NCBI RefSeq assembly: GCF_030818415.1 | Contig: NZ_JAUTAE010000001.1 | Coordinates: forward strand, 2,094,001-2,158,000 | DNA from: Sphingomonas sp. SORGH_AS_0950 | GTDB taxonomy: Bacteria > Pseudomonadota > Alphaproteobacteria > Sphingomonadales > Sphingomonadaceae | Length of the DNA stretch: 64,000 nt | Reading direction: 5' to 3' | Part shown: positions 38,294-46,866 of the stretch, piece by piece | Numbering within the stretch: the first letter of the stretch is position 1 | Layout of the letters: every line of letters begins with the position of its first letter | Notes under the pieces: model-generated | The model's input: only the letters and a program-made list of their open reading frames with translations | The model's database searches: none | Told to the model about the DNA's origin: nothing | Made by a program: the position numbers and the translations under genes

Positions 38294-39052
38294 ATGATCG
38301 ACTGGACCTTTCTCGCGCTCGCCGCCGCCGGGGGCTTTGTCGGGGGTGCGATGAATGCGCTGGCGGGCGGGGGCAGTTTCTCGACCATGCCGACGCTGAT
38401 CGCGCTCGGCCTGCCCTCCACCATCGCCAACGCCACCTCCAACGTCGCGCTGCAACCCGCCGCGATGGCCAGCGTCTGGGCCTATCGCCACGGGCTGGAG
38501 CCGGTGATGGGCGTGTCGATGCGCCGGATGGCGGCGATCACCTTCTGCTTCGCGCTGCTGGGCAGCGTGTTGCTGTTCCTGACGCCGCCGCGCGCCTTCG
38601 ACCTGATCGTGCCCTGGCTGTTGCTGACCGCGACGATCGCCATCGCCGCCGGGCGCCATGCCTCGGACTGGCTGGCGCGGATCGCCCGGCCCGGCCCCCG
38701 CGCGCTGATCGGTGCGCAGGCGGTGCTGGGCGTTTATGGCGGCTATTTCGGCGGCGGCATCGGCATGATGCTGACCGCCGCCTGGGGCTTGTTGTCGGGC
38801 CGCAACCCGGCGCAACTGGCCGCGCCGCGCACGCTGATGCTGGCGACCGCCAACGCGGCCGCCACGCTGGTGTTCGTCGTCACCGGCATGGTCGCCTGGG
38901 CCCAGTGCCTGCCGATGCTGGCGGGCGGGATAGCGGGCGGGTGGAGCGGTGCGCTGATCGGGCGCAAGCTGCCCCCCGGCCTGATCCGTGGCTGGACCCT
39001 GCTCCTGACGACGGTGACGACGGCGGTGTTCTTCTGGCGCGGCTATGCCTGA
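38294..39052 (+). CDS. TauE/SafE-family sulfite/anion exporter (TSUP)
   Basis: A 252-residue integral membrane protein with about eight helices. The N-terminal repeat has GGFVGGAMNALAGGGSFSTMPTL and NATSNVALQPAAMAS, and the second repeat mirrors it with VLGVYGGYFGGGIGMML. The family exports sulfite or sulfonates or related anions. The substrate here is unclear. Its last 10 bases overlap the convergent gene. Confidence 0.88.
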   Translation: MIDWTFLALAAAGGFVGGAMNALAGGGSFSTMPTLIALGLPSTIANATSNVALQPAAMASVWAYRHGLEPVMGVSMRRMAAITFCFALLGSVLLFLTPPRAFDLIVPWLLLTATIAIAAGRHASDWLARIARPGPRALIGAQAVLGVYGGYFGGGIGMMLTAAWGLLSGRNPAQLAAPRTLMLATANAAATLVFVVTGMVAWAQCLPMLAGGIAGGWSGALIGRKLPPGLIRGWTLLLTTVTTAVFFWRGYA

Positions 39053-39486
39053 CCGGCTTTGAGCAGCGGCATGGCGGGCATCGACTCCATCTCCGCCACC
39101 AGCGCCCGCATCGCGGCCTCCTCCTTGCGGAGCCACTGCGCGATCTCGAAGCGCAGCTCGGCGGTGGCGTGGCGATAGCCGACCCAGTCCTTGACGATCG
39201 CCTCGATCGGCCAGCGCGATACGAAGCCCGAGATGCGCTGGCGATAGGCGGGGACATGCGCCTGCAAGGCCAGCCAGCCAGCGCCGCCGGGCGTATGGGC
39301 CAGCCGCTCGGCGACGGGCAGCGCCGTGCCGGTCAGCCAGGTCGCACGCTGGCGACTGACATTGGAGATCAGCCAGCGGTTGCGACTCAGCGCAACGGGA
39401 TCGGGCGCGGACGCGCCGCACAGGGCGCGATGTTGGGTCATGACGCGCGTCAACTCTTCGCGCATGTGCAGCCATTCGGACAGCAT
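39043..39486 (-). CDS. Conserved hypothetical helical protein
   Basis: A 147-residue mostly helical protein (LSEWLHMREELTRVMTQHRALCG, GWLALQAHVPAYRQRISGFVS, AELRFEIAQWLRKEEAAMRAL). No known domain is recognised. ATG 39486 is preferred for its GAGG site; the frame runs back to 39627. Its 3' end overlaps tauE by 10 bases. Confidence 0.6.
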   Translation of the reverse strand: MLSEWLHMREELTRVMTQHRALCGASAPDPVALSRNRWLISNVSRQRATWLTGTALPVAERLAHTPGGAGWLALQAHVPAYRQRISGFVSRWPIEAIVKDWVGYRHATAELRFEIAQWLRKEEAAMRALVAEMESMPAMPLLKAGQA

Positions 39487-39769
39487 AAGGGGTGCCTCGA
39501 CACAATCGGGACCGCATGGCGCCCTGCCCTGGTCGAGCCCCACCCCGGCCCGGACCGCCGCAAGGAACATGCGGTGAGAAATAGAGTTCGCGCCAGGATC
39601 GACCCACCCCCGGCCATCCCGCGCCATCGCACCAGCATATTATCGAATCATCACATGCCTCCCATTGGGCAGGCATTTTGGGCTCTATAATCTAAATCAA
39701 CGTTTAATGGCCGCGCTGGCCGCCTCCCTCTGCGGGTCGATAGTGAAGCCAGTCGCGGTGCAGCCAGCC

Positions 39770-39986
39770 TTCTTCCCTCTCCCCTGGACAGGGGAGAGGG
39801 TTAGCGAAGCTTGCCAGCCTGCTGGCTAGCGCAGCTTGGGTGAGGGGTTGAGCGAGCCTGAAGGCTCGCGGCGCTCGCCAAGCGAGCGCCCACCCCTCAC
39901 CCAGCTCCGACTAGGCCTTTGCTTTCGCAAAGACCAAGTCTGCGCAACCCTCTCCCCTCTGCGAGGGGCGAGGGACGGACTGGCAT
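39770..39986 (-). repeat. ~215 bp dispersed repeat, copy B (downstream of the flavin reductase gene)
   Basis: Same sequence plan as copy A. The middle reads GCGAGCCTGAAGGCTCGC and CGCTCGCCAAGCGAGCG, and the end reads CCCTCTGCGAGGGG. The end lies 19 bases from the flavin reductase stop (40006). The rest of the gap, 39487-39769, shows no gene that I can support. Confidence 0.92.
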
Positions 39987-40005
39987 CGCCGAATATCGAT
40001 CCGCC

Positions 40006-40626
40006 TTAGTCGGGCCGCCTCATCTCGAATCGGGCCGCCTCGGTCACCTCGAAATAATCGACCGGGCCGCCGCCGCGCAGGATCGGGCGGGCGCGGGCGG
40101 TCTGGTAGATTCCGTTCTCGATCAGATCGGCGGCGATATGGATGCCCACCGCCTCGCCGATGACCAGCCACTGGTCGAGCGCGCGCCCTTCCTTGGTCTC
40201 CAGCCGGACGAGCTGGGTCAGGCGGCATTCGAACGACACCGGGCTCTGGGCGACGCGCGGCGCGGCGACCAGCCGCCCGTCCTCCGCCGCCACGCCCGCC
40301 AGCGCGAATTCGTCCACCTCCGCCGGGACATGCGATGCACTGGCATTCATCGCATCGGCCAGCGTCATGGTGGCCAGGTTCCAGGTGAAGACCTTGGTCT
40401 CCGCGATATTGGCGACCGAGTCCTTCCACCCCTGCGACGAAAAGCCGATCAGCGGCGGACGGTAGTTGAAGACGTTGAAAAAGCTGTAGGGTGCCAGATT
40501 GTTGACCCCCGCCGACGACCGGCTGCCGATCCAGCCGATGGGCCGGGGGGCGACGATCGCGTTCAGGGGATCATGGGCCAGCCCATGGCCGTTGACGGGT
40601 TCGTAGAAATGCCAGTTGTCGATCAT
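40006..40626 (-). CDS. Flavin reductase family protein
   Basis: A 206-residue FMN-binding split-barrel protein. GLAHDPLNAIVAPRPIGWIGSR carries the family's flavin contact region, and PYSFFNVFNYRPPLIGFSS the beta-barrel core. VFTWNLATMTLADAMN and SPVSFECRLTQLV follow. It likely binds FMN and could reduce flavin or another substrate. Its 5' end is next to, and diverges from, a cytochrome b gene. Confidence 0.87.
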   Translation of the reverse strand: MIDNWHFYEPVNGHGLAHDPLNAIVAPRPIGWIGSRSSAGVNNLAPYSFFNVFNYRPPLIGFSSQGWKDSVANIAETKVFTWNLATMTLADAMNASASHVPAEVDEFALAGVAAEDGRLVAAPRVAQSPVSFECRLTQLVRLETKEGRALDQWLVIGEAVGIHIAADLIENGIYQTARARPILRGGGPVDYFEVTEAARFEMRRPD

Positions 40627-40651
40627 GGATGGTCACCGAAAGGGAGTGCGA

Positions 40652-41386
40652 ATGGAAGCCGGAACGCCGACCGAGCCGGAAAGACCCCGGAAGGGGCCCG
40701 GAACCGTCATCCGTCGTCATGGATGGGTGACGCGGGTCTGGCACTGGGTCAATGCGGTCGCGGTGCTGATCCTGCTGGGATCGGGGCTGGGCATCTCCAA
40801 CGCGCATCCCCGGCTGTATTGGGGACGCTATGGCGCGAATTTCGATCACGCCTGGGCCAGCCTGCCGCATTTCCCCGGCTGGATCACGATTCCCACGCGC
40901 TACAACCTGGCGATCTCGCGCCGCTGGCACCTGTTCTTCGCGCTGGTGCTGGGGTTCGGGCTGCTCGCCTATATGATCGGGGGGCTGGCGACCCGGCATT
41001 TCCAGCGCGACCTGCGCATCCGGGCGCACGAGTTGCGTGCCGCCGCGATCCGGGCGGACCTGGGGCGGCATCTGGCCTTTCGCTTTCATGACGAAGAGGC
41101 CCCTCGCGCGTACAACCTGTTCCAGAAGCTCAGCTATGTGCTGGTCCTGTTCATCGCATTGCCGCTCGCCATCCTGACCGGGATCGCGCTGTCGCCGGGC
41201 ATGAACGCCGCCTGGCCCTGGGTGCTGGAGATATTGGGCGGGCGGCAATCGGCGCGCTCGATCCATTTCATCACCGCCAGCGCGCTGGCGCTGTTCACCA
41301 TCGTCCACCTCGTGCTGGTCATCCTGGCGGGTGCGGGCAACGAGATGCGCTCGATGATTACCGGCCGCTGGAGGGTCCCCGAATGA
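40652..41386 (+). CDS. Cytochrome b561/b6-type membrane protein
   Basis: A 244-residue di-heme-type membrane protein. Histidine-bearing helices include RVWHWVNAVAVLILLGSGLG, RRWHLFFALVLGFGLLAYMI, LSYVLVLFIALPLAILTGI and IHFITASALALFTIVHLVLV. It likely passes electrons to or from the periplasmic molybdenum enzyme encoded directly downstream. ATG 40652 has GGGAG before it, and earlier in-frame starts are possible. Its stop overlaps the next ATG. Confidence 0.87.
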   Translation: MEAGTPTEPERPRKGPGTVIRRHGWVTRVWHWVNAVAVLILLGSGLGISNAHPRLYWGRYGANFDHAWASLPHFPGWITIPTRYNLAISRRWHLFFALVLGFGLLAYMIGGLATRHFQRDLRIRAHELRAAAIRADLGRHLAFRFHDEEAPRAYNLFQKLSYVLVLFIALPLAILTGIALSPGMNAAWPWVLEILGGRQSARSIHFITASALALFTIVHLVLVILAGAGNEMRSMITGRWRVPE

Positions 41387-42135
41387 GCGCGCTGATTCGT
41401 CGCCGGACGATCCTGACCGGCGGGGCCGGGCTGTTGCTGGCCGGGTGCGACCGGATCATCGAGCAGCCGACCGCGCGCAAGATCCTGTTCGCGGGCGAGG
41501 ATATGCAAAAGGGATTGCAGCGGGCGCTGATGGACCGGGGCGCGCTGGCGCCGGAATATCGCCGCGACCAGATGTCGCCCTATTTCCGCACCAACGGCAC
41601 GCGCGATCCGGGGACGCCCGAATATGCCGCGCTGGTGGCGAATCGCTTTCAGGACTGGCGGCTGAAGGTCGGCGGGCTGGTCGGCACCCCCCTCTCGCTC
41701 TCGCTGCGCCAGATCGGCGAGTTTCCGGCCCGCCGCCAGATCACCCGCCACGATTGCGTCGAGGGCTGGAGCGCGATCGGCGAGTGGATGGGGCCGATGC
41801 TGGGCAATGTGCTGAAGGCGGCGAATATCAGCAGCCGGGCGCGCTATGTCGTCTTCACCTGCGCCGATCTCTATGGCGGCCAGCCCTATTACGAATCGCT
41901 CGACCTGATCGACGCCTTTCACCCGCAGACCATCCTGGCCTGGGGCATGAACGGGCGGATGCTGGACGTCGGCCACGGCGCGCCCTTGCGCCTGCGGGTC
42001 GAGCGGCAGCTGGGTTACAAGCACGCCAAATATCTCATGGCGATCGATGCGGTCGAAAACCTGTCCAACATAGGTTTGGGCAAGGGCGGCTATTGGGAAG
42101 ACCATGTCGATTATGACTGGTATGCCGGAATTTAA
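41383..42135 (+). CDS. Molybdopterin-dependent oxidoreductase (sulfite oxidase fold), exported
   Basis: A 250-residue enzyme. The N-terminus combines RRR with a hydrophobic stretch and a lipobox (LLLAGC, Cys22), so it is probably a Tat-exported lipoprotein. The Mo-binding Cys is C125 in TRHDCVEGWSAIGEW. FTCADLYGGQPYYESLDL and APLRLRVERQLGYKHAKYL are typical of the sulfite oxidase fold. The substrate cannot be named. The ATG overlaps the cytochrome b stop, so the two form a complex by inference. Confidence 0.85.
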   Translation: MSALIRRRTILTGGAGLLLAGCDRIIEQPTARKILFAGEDMQKGLQRALMDRGALAPEYRRDQMSPYFRTNGTRDPGTPEYAALVANRFQDWRLKVGGLVGTPLSLSLRQIGEFPARRQITRHDCVEGWSAIGEWMGPMLGNVLKAANISSRARYVVFTCADLYGGQPYYESLDLIDAFHPQTILAWGMNGRMLDVGHGAPLRLRVERQLGYKHAKYLMAIDAVENLSNIGLGKGGYWEDHVDYDWYAGI

Positions 42136-42153
42136 GGCACTAGTCGGTGCCAT

Positions 42154-43380
42154 ATGGCGCTGATCGATCTCTTTCTGTCGCGCGCGGTCCGCAAGGGCCG
42201 CCTGTCCCTCACCCATCATGACGGCACCGTCCGCGAATTCGGTACGCCCGATCCCGGTTATCCCGACGTCGCGATCCGCTTCACGGACTCGCGGGTGGCG
42301 GGGCAGATCGTCCGCAACCCCGCGCTGGCGGCGGGCGAATGTTTCATGGACGGTCGCCTGCTGGTCGAGAAGGGCGATGTCCGCGACCTGGTCGAACTGC
42401 TGACCGCCAACGACAAATGGGAAGCGGGCCGGGCCAATCTCAACCCGTCCTGGCTGGTGCGGGCGGCGGGCGCGGTCAAGCACCGGGTCGACCGGATCAA
42501 CATGGAGCGGCGGTCGAAGAAGAACGTCGCGCATCATTACGACCTGTCGGGCACGCTGTACGAACTCTTCCTCGACACCGACAAGCAATATAGCTGCGCC
42601 TATTTCACCGATCCGCAGAACGACCTGGAGCGGGCCCAGCGCGACAAGAAGGCGCATATCGCCGCCAAGCTGGCGATCGAGCCGGGGATGAAGGTCCTCG
42701 ACATCGGCTGCGGCTGGGGCGGCATGGCGCTGTACCTGCACCAGAAATGCGGCGCCGAGGTGCTGGGCGTCACCTTGTCCGAAGAACAGCTGAAGGTCGC
42801 GCGCGCGCGGGCCGAGGCGCTGGGCGTGTCGGACAAGGTGAAGTTCGAGCTGATCGACTATCGCCGGGTGGAGGGGCGGTTCGACCGCATCGTCTCGGTC
42901 GGCATGTTCGAGCATGTCGGCCCGCCGCAATACCGGACCTTCTTCCGCAAGTGCCGCGACCTGCTGACCGACGACGGGGTGATGCTGCTCCACACCATCG
43001 GGCGCTTGAGCGGACCGGGCGTCACCGACGACTGGACGACCAAATATATCTTCCCCGGCGGCTATAACCCGGCCCTGTCCGAGATCGTGCGCGCGCAGGA
43101 GGGGATGCGCATGTTCCTGACCGATGTGGAGGTGCTGCGCTGTCATTATGGCTGGACGCTCGACATCTGGTACGAGCGGACGGTGGCGGCGAAGGACCGG
43201 ATCGTCGACCTGTATGACGAGCGTTTCTATCGCATGTGGCTCTTCTATCTGGCGGGCGCGGGCGCGGCGTTCCGCAACGGGGGCCTGTGCAACTATCAGG
43301 TCCAGCTGACGCGCGGTCGCCTGTCGGTGCCGGTCACGCGGGATTACATGTTCGAGGGCGAACGCGCGCTGCGGGACTGA
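42154..43380 (+). CDS. cfa: Cyclopropane-fatty-acyl-phospholipid synthase
   Basis: A 408-residue SAM-dependent enzyme that adds a methylene bridge to unsaturated acyl chains of membrane lipids. VLDIGCGWGGMALYLHQKCG is the SAM motif, near residue 185. NVAHHYDLSGTLYELFLDTDKQYSCAYF and VGMFEHVGPPQY are characteristic, with the typical C in the region of LFYLAGAGAAFRNGGLCNYQ. It follows the molybdenum enzyme by 18 bases. Confidence 0.93.
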   Translation: MALIDLFLSRAVRKGRLSLTHHDGTVREFGTPDPGYPDVAIRFTDSRVAGQIVRNPALAAGECFMDGRLLVEKGDVRDLVELLTANDKWEAGRANLNPSWLVRAAGAVKHRVDRINMERRSKKNVAHHYDLSGTLYELFLDTDKQYSCAYFTDPQNDLERAQRDKKAHIAAKLAIEPGMKVLDIGCGWGGMALYLHQKCGAEVLGVTLSEEQLKVARARAEALGVSDKVKFELIDYRRVEGRFDRIVSVGMFEHVGPPQYRTFFRKCRDLLTDDGVMLLHTIGRLSGPGVTDDWTTKYIFPGGYNPALSEIVRAQEGMRMFLTDVEVLRCHYGWTLDIWYERTVAAKDRIVDLYDERFYRMWLFYLAGAGAAFRNGGLCNYQVQLTRGRLSVPVTRDYMFEGERALRD

Positions 43381-43387
43381 AGTCCCC

Positions 43388-43600
43388 TTCTTCCCCTCTC
43401 CCCTGGACAGGGGAGAGGGTTAGCGAAGCTTGCCAGCCTGCTGGCTAGCGCAGCTTGGGTGAGGGGTTGAGCGAGCCTAAGGGCTCGCGCGCTACGCGCA
43501 TGCACCCCTCACCCAGCTCCGACTAAGCCTTTGCTTTCGCAAAGACCAAGTCTGCGCAACCCTCTCCCCTCTGCGAGGGGCGAGGGATGGAAAGGCATCG
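43388..43600 (-). repeat. ~215 bp dispersed repeat, copy C
   Basis: Same plan as copies A and B, except that the segment after GCTCGCGCGCTACGCGC is shorter than in A and B, as in copy D. It lies between the cfa stop and the minus-strand gene that ends at 43618, 17 bases away. Confidence 0.92.
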
Positions 43601-43617
43601 CTGAACGCCGCTCGGCC

Positions 43618-44022
43618 CTAGCGCGGGGCCAGCCGCCGGATGTCCAGCACATCGACCCCGGCCAGCGTGACCGGCCCGAACCGGCCGCCCGCTTCGGCGA
43701 TGATCCCCTGTGTGGTGGAGCGGACCCGCGTCCACGGGATTTCCTGCACCACCAGCCGACGGCCGCGCAGCTTGATCGCCGCGACCCGGCCGTCGGTTGC
43801 CACCGCCAGCGCACCCTGCCCGTCGGCGCCGACCACCGCGCCCGACACCGCAAAGCCCGCCAGCGCCGCCTCGGCCGCCGCGGCGACCTCTTCGGGCGAT
43901 CCGACGCGCCGGTCGCGGCGGCGGCGGACCAGCCAGCCGATCCCGACGCCGCCCAGGGCCATGCCCACGCCCGCCCCGGCAAGCGCCCAGCCCGCCAGCG
44001 TGCCGGTGACGGGCAGGATCAT
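43618..44022 (-). CDS. Conserved small membrane-anchored protein, unknown function
   Basis: A 134-residue protein with an N-terminal hydrophobic helix (LAGWALAGAGVGMALGGVGI) and a basic stop (RRRRDRR), then a soluble domain (ALAVATDGRVAAIKLRGRRL, VVQEIPWTRVRST, TLAGVDVLDIRRLAP). I recognise no family. Its start overlaps the stop of the sulfur-transferase-like gene, so they are co-translated. Confidence 0.6.
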   Translation of the reverse strand: MILPVTGTLAGWALAGAGVGMALGGVGIGWLVRRRRDRRVGSPEEVAAAAEAALAGFAVSGAVVGADGQGALAVATDGRVAAIKLRGRRLVVQEIPWTRVRSTTQGIIAEAGGRFGPVTLAGVDVLDIRRLAPR

Positions 44023-44450
44023 CCCGCCGCGCCCGACAAGGCTTCCAGCGTCGGGCGAAGGCCGGACAGGTCATAGCCCGCGCCCTCGGCCTGCATGACG
44101 ATCAGCGTGGGATTGCGCCCCGCCTTGGCCGCCGCCAGCGCCCACAGATTGCAGCTGCGCGTGCCCGAGCGGCAAAACGCCAACACCGGCCCCTTGGCCT
44201 CGACCAGCGCCTGGGTCATCTGGTCGACCATCTCGTGGCTGAACCCGCCCGGCGTCACCGGGATGGCGGTATAGGCCAGCCCCTGATCCTCCGCCGCGGC
44301 CCGGATCGCATCGCCGGTCGGCTGGCCGGGCTCCTCGCCATCGGGACGGTTGTTGACGATGGCGGTATAGCCCGCCGCCTTGATCGCCGCGACATCCTCG
44401 GGAAGGATCTGGGGGGCGACGGCGACGCTTTCGTTCAGAGGACGGATCAT
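44019..44450 (-). CDS. TIGR01244-family sulfur transferase/phosphatase-like protein
   Basis: A 143-residue protein of the rhodanese/phosphatase-like TIGR01244 (DUF442) family. The nucleophile is Cys in VLAFCRSGTRSCNLW near residue 95, the P-loop-like hexapeptide CRSGTR. VAPQILPEDVAAIKAAGY and VNNRPDGEEPGQPTG are typical. The family includes the BLH protein domain linked to sulfide metabolism. AGGTGAG supports ATG 44450, although GTG 44459 is possible. Confidence 0.85.
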   Translation of the reverse strand: MIRPLNESVAVAPQILPEDVAAIKAAGYTAIVNNRPDGEEPGQPTGDAIRAAAEDQGLAYTAIPVTPGGFSHEMVDQMTQALVEAKGPVLAFCRSGTRSCNLWALAAAKAGRNPTLIVMQAEGAGYDLSGLRPTLEALSGAAG

Positions 44451-44607
44451 GCGGCTCACCTATTCAATGGGCCGTTTCACCGCAACATGCGACACGCCCC
44501 ATTCCTGTCGAAAAGACGCATCACCGTGCGCATGGCTCCGTCGCGGGGGGAACATCCGCGCCCGCGCCACGTCTGGCCATGATGTATCGTTTGCAGGAGG
44601 CCCGTCC

Positions 44608-45633
44608 ATGTCGCTGATCGATCGTCGCCAGGGGCTATGGGGTCTGGCCGCGCTGGGCATCGCCACCACCCTGCCGCTGGCCTGGCGCCGCGCCCAGGCC
44701 GCCGCCCCCGTCCGGCCGGGCACGCTGGCGGTGGTCGAGAAGGGCGCGGGCCGCGTCGCCTTCTACGGCGTGCCCGACGGGCGCCCGCTGGGCAGCGTCG
44801 CGCTGGGCGTGCAGCCGCACGAGATGGTCGCCGACCCCGCCGGCCGCTTCGCCTATGTCGGCGGTTACGGGGTCAAGGGCTGGCAGGCGGCGGGCGAAGG
44901 CGGGCATCAGCTCTGGGTGATCGACCTCCAGCAGCGGCGTCTGGCGCGGACGATCGATATGGCGCCCTATCGCCGCTGGCACGGCATGCGGACGGATGCG
45001 AGCGGAAGGCTCTATGCGCTGTCCGAAACCGACAGCGTGCTGGCCCGGTTCGACCGCCCCGCCACCGCCGAGACACCCGACCGGCTGATCCCGGTCGGCG
45101 GCGCGCGCAGCCATTATTTCGTGGTGAAGCCCGATGGCAGCCGCGCCTATATCGCCGATACGATGAGCGGCATGGTCATCATGGTGAACCCCGACGATGC
45201 CAGCTTCGCGCCGGTCAAGCAGCATATCGGCGCCGCGCCCGAGGGACTGGCGCTCAGCCCCGATACCCGCACCCTCTATGTCGTCGACCGCCCGACGGGC
45301 ATCCTCCATGCGCTCGACGCGATCACGCTCCAGCCCCGCGCCCGCACGACCCTGCGCGGCGAGGCGGTGCGGGTGATCGTGCAGGGCGACGGCCGCCTGA
45401 TCGTCTCGAACCAGGCCGACAAGAGCCTGACCCGCCACAACCCCGCCACCCTGGCCGAGGAAGCCCGCCTACCCCTGCCCGCCGCCGCGCCGGGGCTGAA
45501 CCTGCCCGATGGCGGGTCGATCCTCTATGCCGCGCTGGACGACGACCGGATCGCGATGATCGATCTGGCGCGCTGGCAGGTCATCGGCACCTTCGCGACC
45601 GGCGATGCGCCCGACACGGCGGTTCTGCTGTGA
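44608..45633 (+). CDS. Beta-propeller (YncE-like/DUF1513) periplasmic protein
   Basis: A 341-residue protein with a twin-arginine-like N-terminus (RRQGLWGLAALGIATTLPLAW, then RRAQAAAPV). Repeating beta-propeller blades follow: GSVALGVQPHEMVADPAGRF, HYFVVKPDGSRAYIADTMSG, APEGLALSPDTRTLYVVDR and PDGGSILYAALDDDRIAM. The ligand is unknown. AGGAGG lies upstream of ATG 44608. Confidence 0.82.
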   Translation: MSLIDRRQGLWGLAALGIATTLPLAWRRAQAAAPVRPGTLAVVEKGAGRVAFYGVPDGRPLGSVALGVQPHEMVADPAGRFAYVGGYGVKGWQAAGEGGHQLWVIDLQQRRLARTIDMAPYRRWHGMRTDASGRLYALSETDSVLARFDRPATAETPDRLIPVGGARSHYFVVKPDGSRAYIADTMSGMVIMVNPDDASFAPVKQHIGAAPEGLALSPDTRTLYVVDRPTGILHALDAITLQPRARTTLRGEAVRVIVQGDGRLIVSNQADKSLTRHNPATLAEEARLPLPAAAPGLNLPDGGSILYAALDDDRIAMIDLARWQVIGTFATGDAPDTAVLL

Positions 45634-45693
45634 CGTCAGCGATCCCGTCACCGGCTCTTTGCCTGACCGCCGCTTTGCGGTAGCGGTGCGGGG

Positions 45694-46866
45694 ATGGCGG
45701 CCAAAATCTCCTGCGATGTTGCGATCATTGGCGCGGGGCTGGCGGGCGGCCTGATCGCGCTGGCGCTGAAGGCACGCCACCCGTCGATGGACGTGCGCCT
45801 GGTCGATGCGGGTGAGACGATCGGCGGCAACCATCTCTGGTCCTTCTTCGGCAGCGACGTCGCCAAGCGCGACCGCTGGATCGTCGAGCGGGTCGTGGCG
45901 CATGGCTGGCGTAGCTATGACGTGGCCTTCCCGGCCCATGCCCGCACCCTCGACCAGACCTATTATTCGATCGAAAGCCACCGGCTAGACGCCGAGGTGC
46001 GCCGCGTCCTCCCCCCGGAGGCGCTGATCCTGGGCCGCAAGGTGCTGGCGGTGTCGGCCACCGCGGCGGTCTTCGCCGATGGCGACCGGGTGGAGGCGAC
46101 CGGCGTCATCGACGCGCGCGGCGCGGGCGACCTGTCGGCGCTGTCGTGCGGATGGCAGAAATTCGTCGGGCAGGAACTGCAACTGGCGCGTCCGCATGGC
46201 TGCGAACGGCCGGTGGTGATGGACGCCACCGTCAAGCAGGTCGACGGCTATCGCTTCGTCTATGTGCTGCCCTTCGCCGAGGACCGGATCTTCGTCGAGG
46301 ACACCTATTACTCCACCTCCTCCGAGCTGAACCGCCGCGCGATCGTCCAGCGGATCGAGCGTTATGCCGACAGCCGCGGCTGGATCACGCAGGCCGTCGT
46401 GCGCGAGGAGGCGGGGGTGCTGCCGGTCGCGATGGGCGGCGATTTCGACGGCTATTGGCGCAGCGGCGGGGCCCGGACGCCCAAGGCCGGGATGCGCGCC
46501 GGACTGTTCCACCCGACCACCGGCTATTCGCTGCCCGATGCGATCCGCATGGCCGCGATGCTGGCCGAACGCCGCGACTTTGCCGGGGCCGATCTGCACG
46601 ACGCGACCTATCGCATGGCGCGCGCCGCCTGGGACGCACGCGGCTTCTACCGGATGCTCGACACGATGTTGTTCAAGGCCGCCGAGCCCGATGAGCGATA
46701 CCGTGTCCTCGAACGTTTCTATCGACTCCCGCCCGACCTGATCGGGCGCTTCTATGCGGGGCAATCGACCATGGCCGACAAGGCACGAATTCTGACCGGA
46801 CGGCCGCCGGTGCCGATCCTGCGCGCCATCGCCGCGCTGCGCGGCCATTCGGGGGGCCGCGCATGA
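45694..46866 (+). CDS. crtY: Lycopene beta-cyclase
   Basis: A 390-residue flavoprotein that closes the ends of lycopene to give beta-carotene. The Rossmann motif is CDVAIIGAGLAGGLIALAL, followed by VRLVDAGETIGGNHLWSFF and the late FVEDTYYSTSSELNR, VLPVAMGGDF and TGYSLPDAIRMA of the CrtY family. Its last 4 bases overlap crtI, so the two are translated together. No crtE or crtZ is in the window. Confidence 0.93.
   Translation: MAAKISCDVAIIGAGLAGGLIALALKARHPSMDVRLVDAGETIGGNHLWSFFGSDVAKRDRWIVERVVAHGWRSYDVAFPAHARTLDQTYYSIESHRLDAEVRRVLPPEALILGRKVLAVSATAAVFADGDRVEATGVIDARGAGDLSALSCGWQKFVGQELQLARPHGCERPVVMDATVKQVDGYRFVYVLPFAEDRIFVEDTYYSTSSELNRRAIVQRIERYADSRGWITQAVVREEAGVLPVAMGGDFDGYWRSGGARTPKAGMRAGLFHPTTGYSLPDAIRMAAMLAERRDFAGADLHDATYRMARAAWDARGFYRMLDTMLFKAAEPDERYRVLERFYRLPPDLIGRFYAGQSTMADKARILTGRPPVPILRAIAALRGHSGGRA

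Noticed and set aside
39919..41091. A frame that starts MLSQRPSLRNPLPSARGEG and recurs at 32396, 43531 and 55722
   Set aside because: The shared N-terminus comes from the 215 bp repeat, not from a gene family; the bodies are unrelated shadows.
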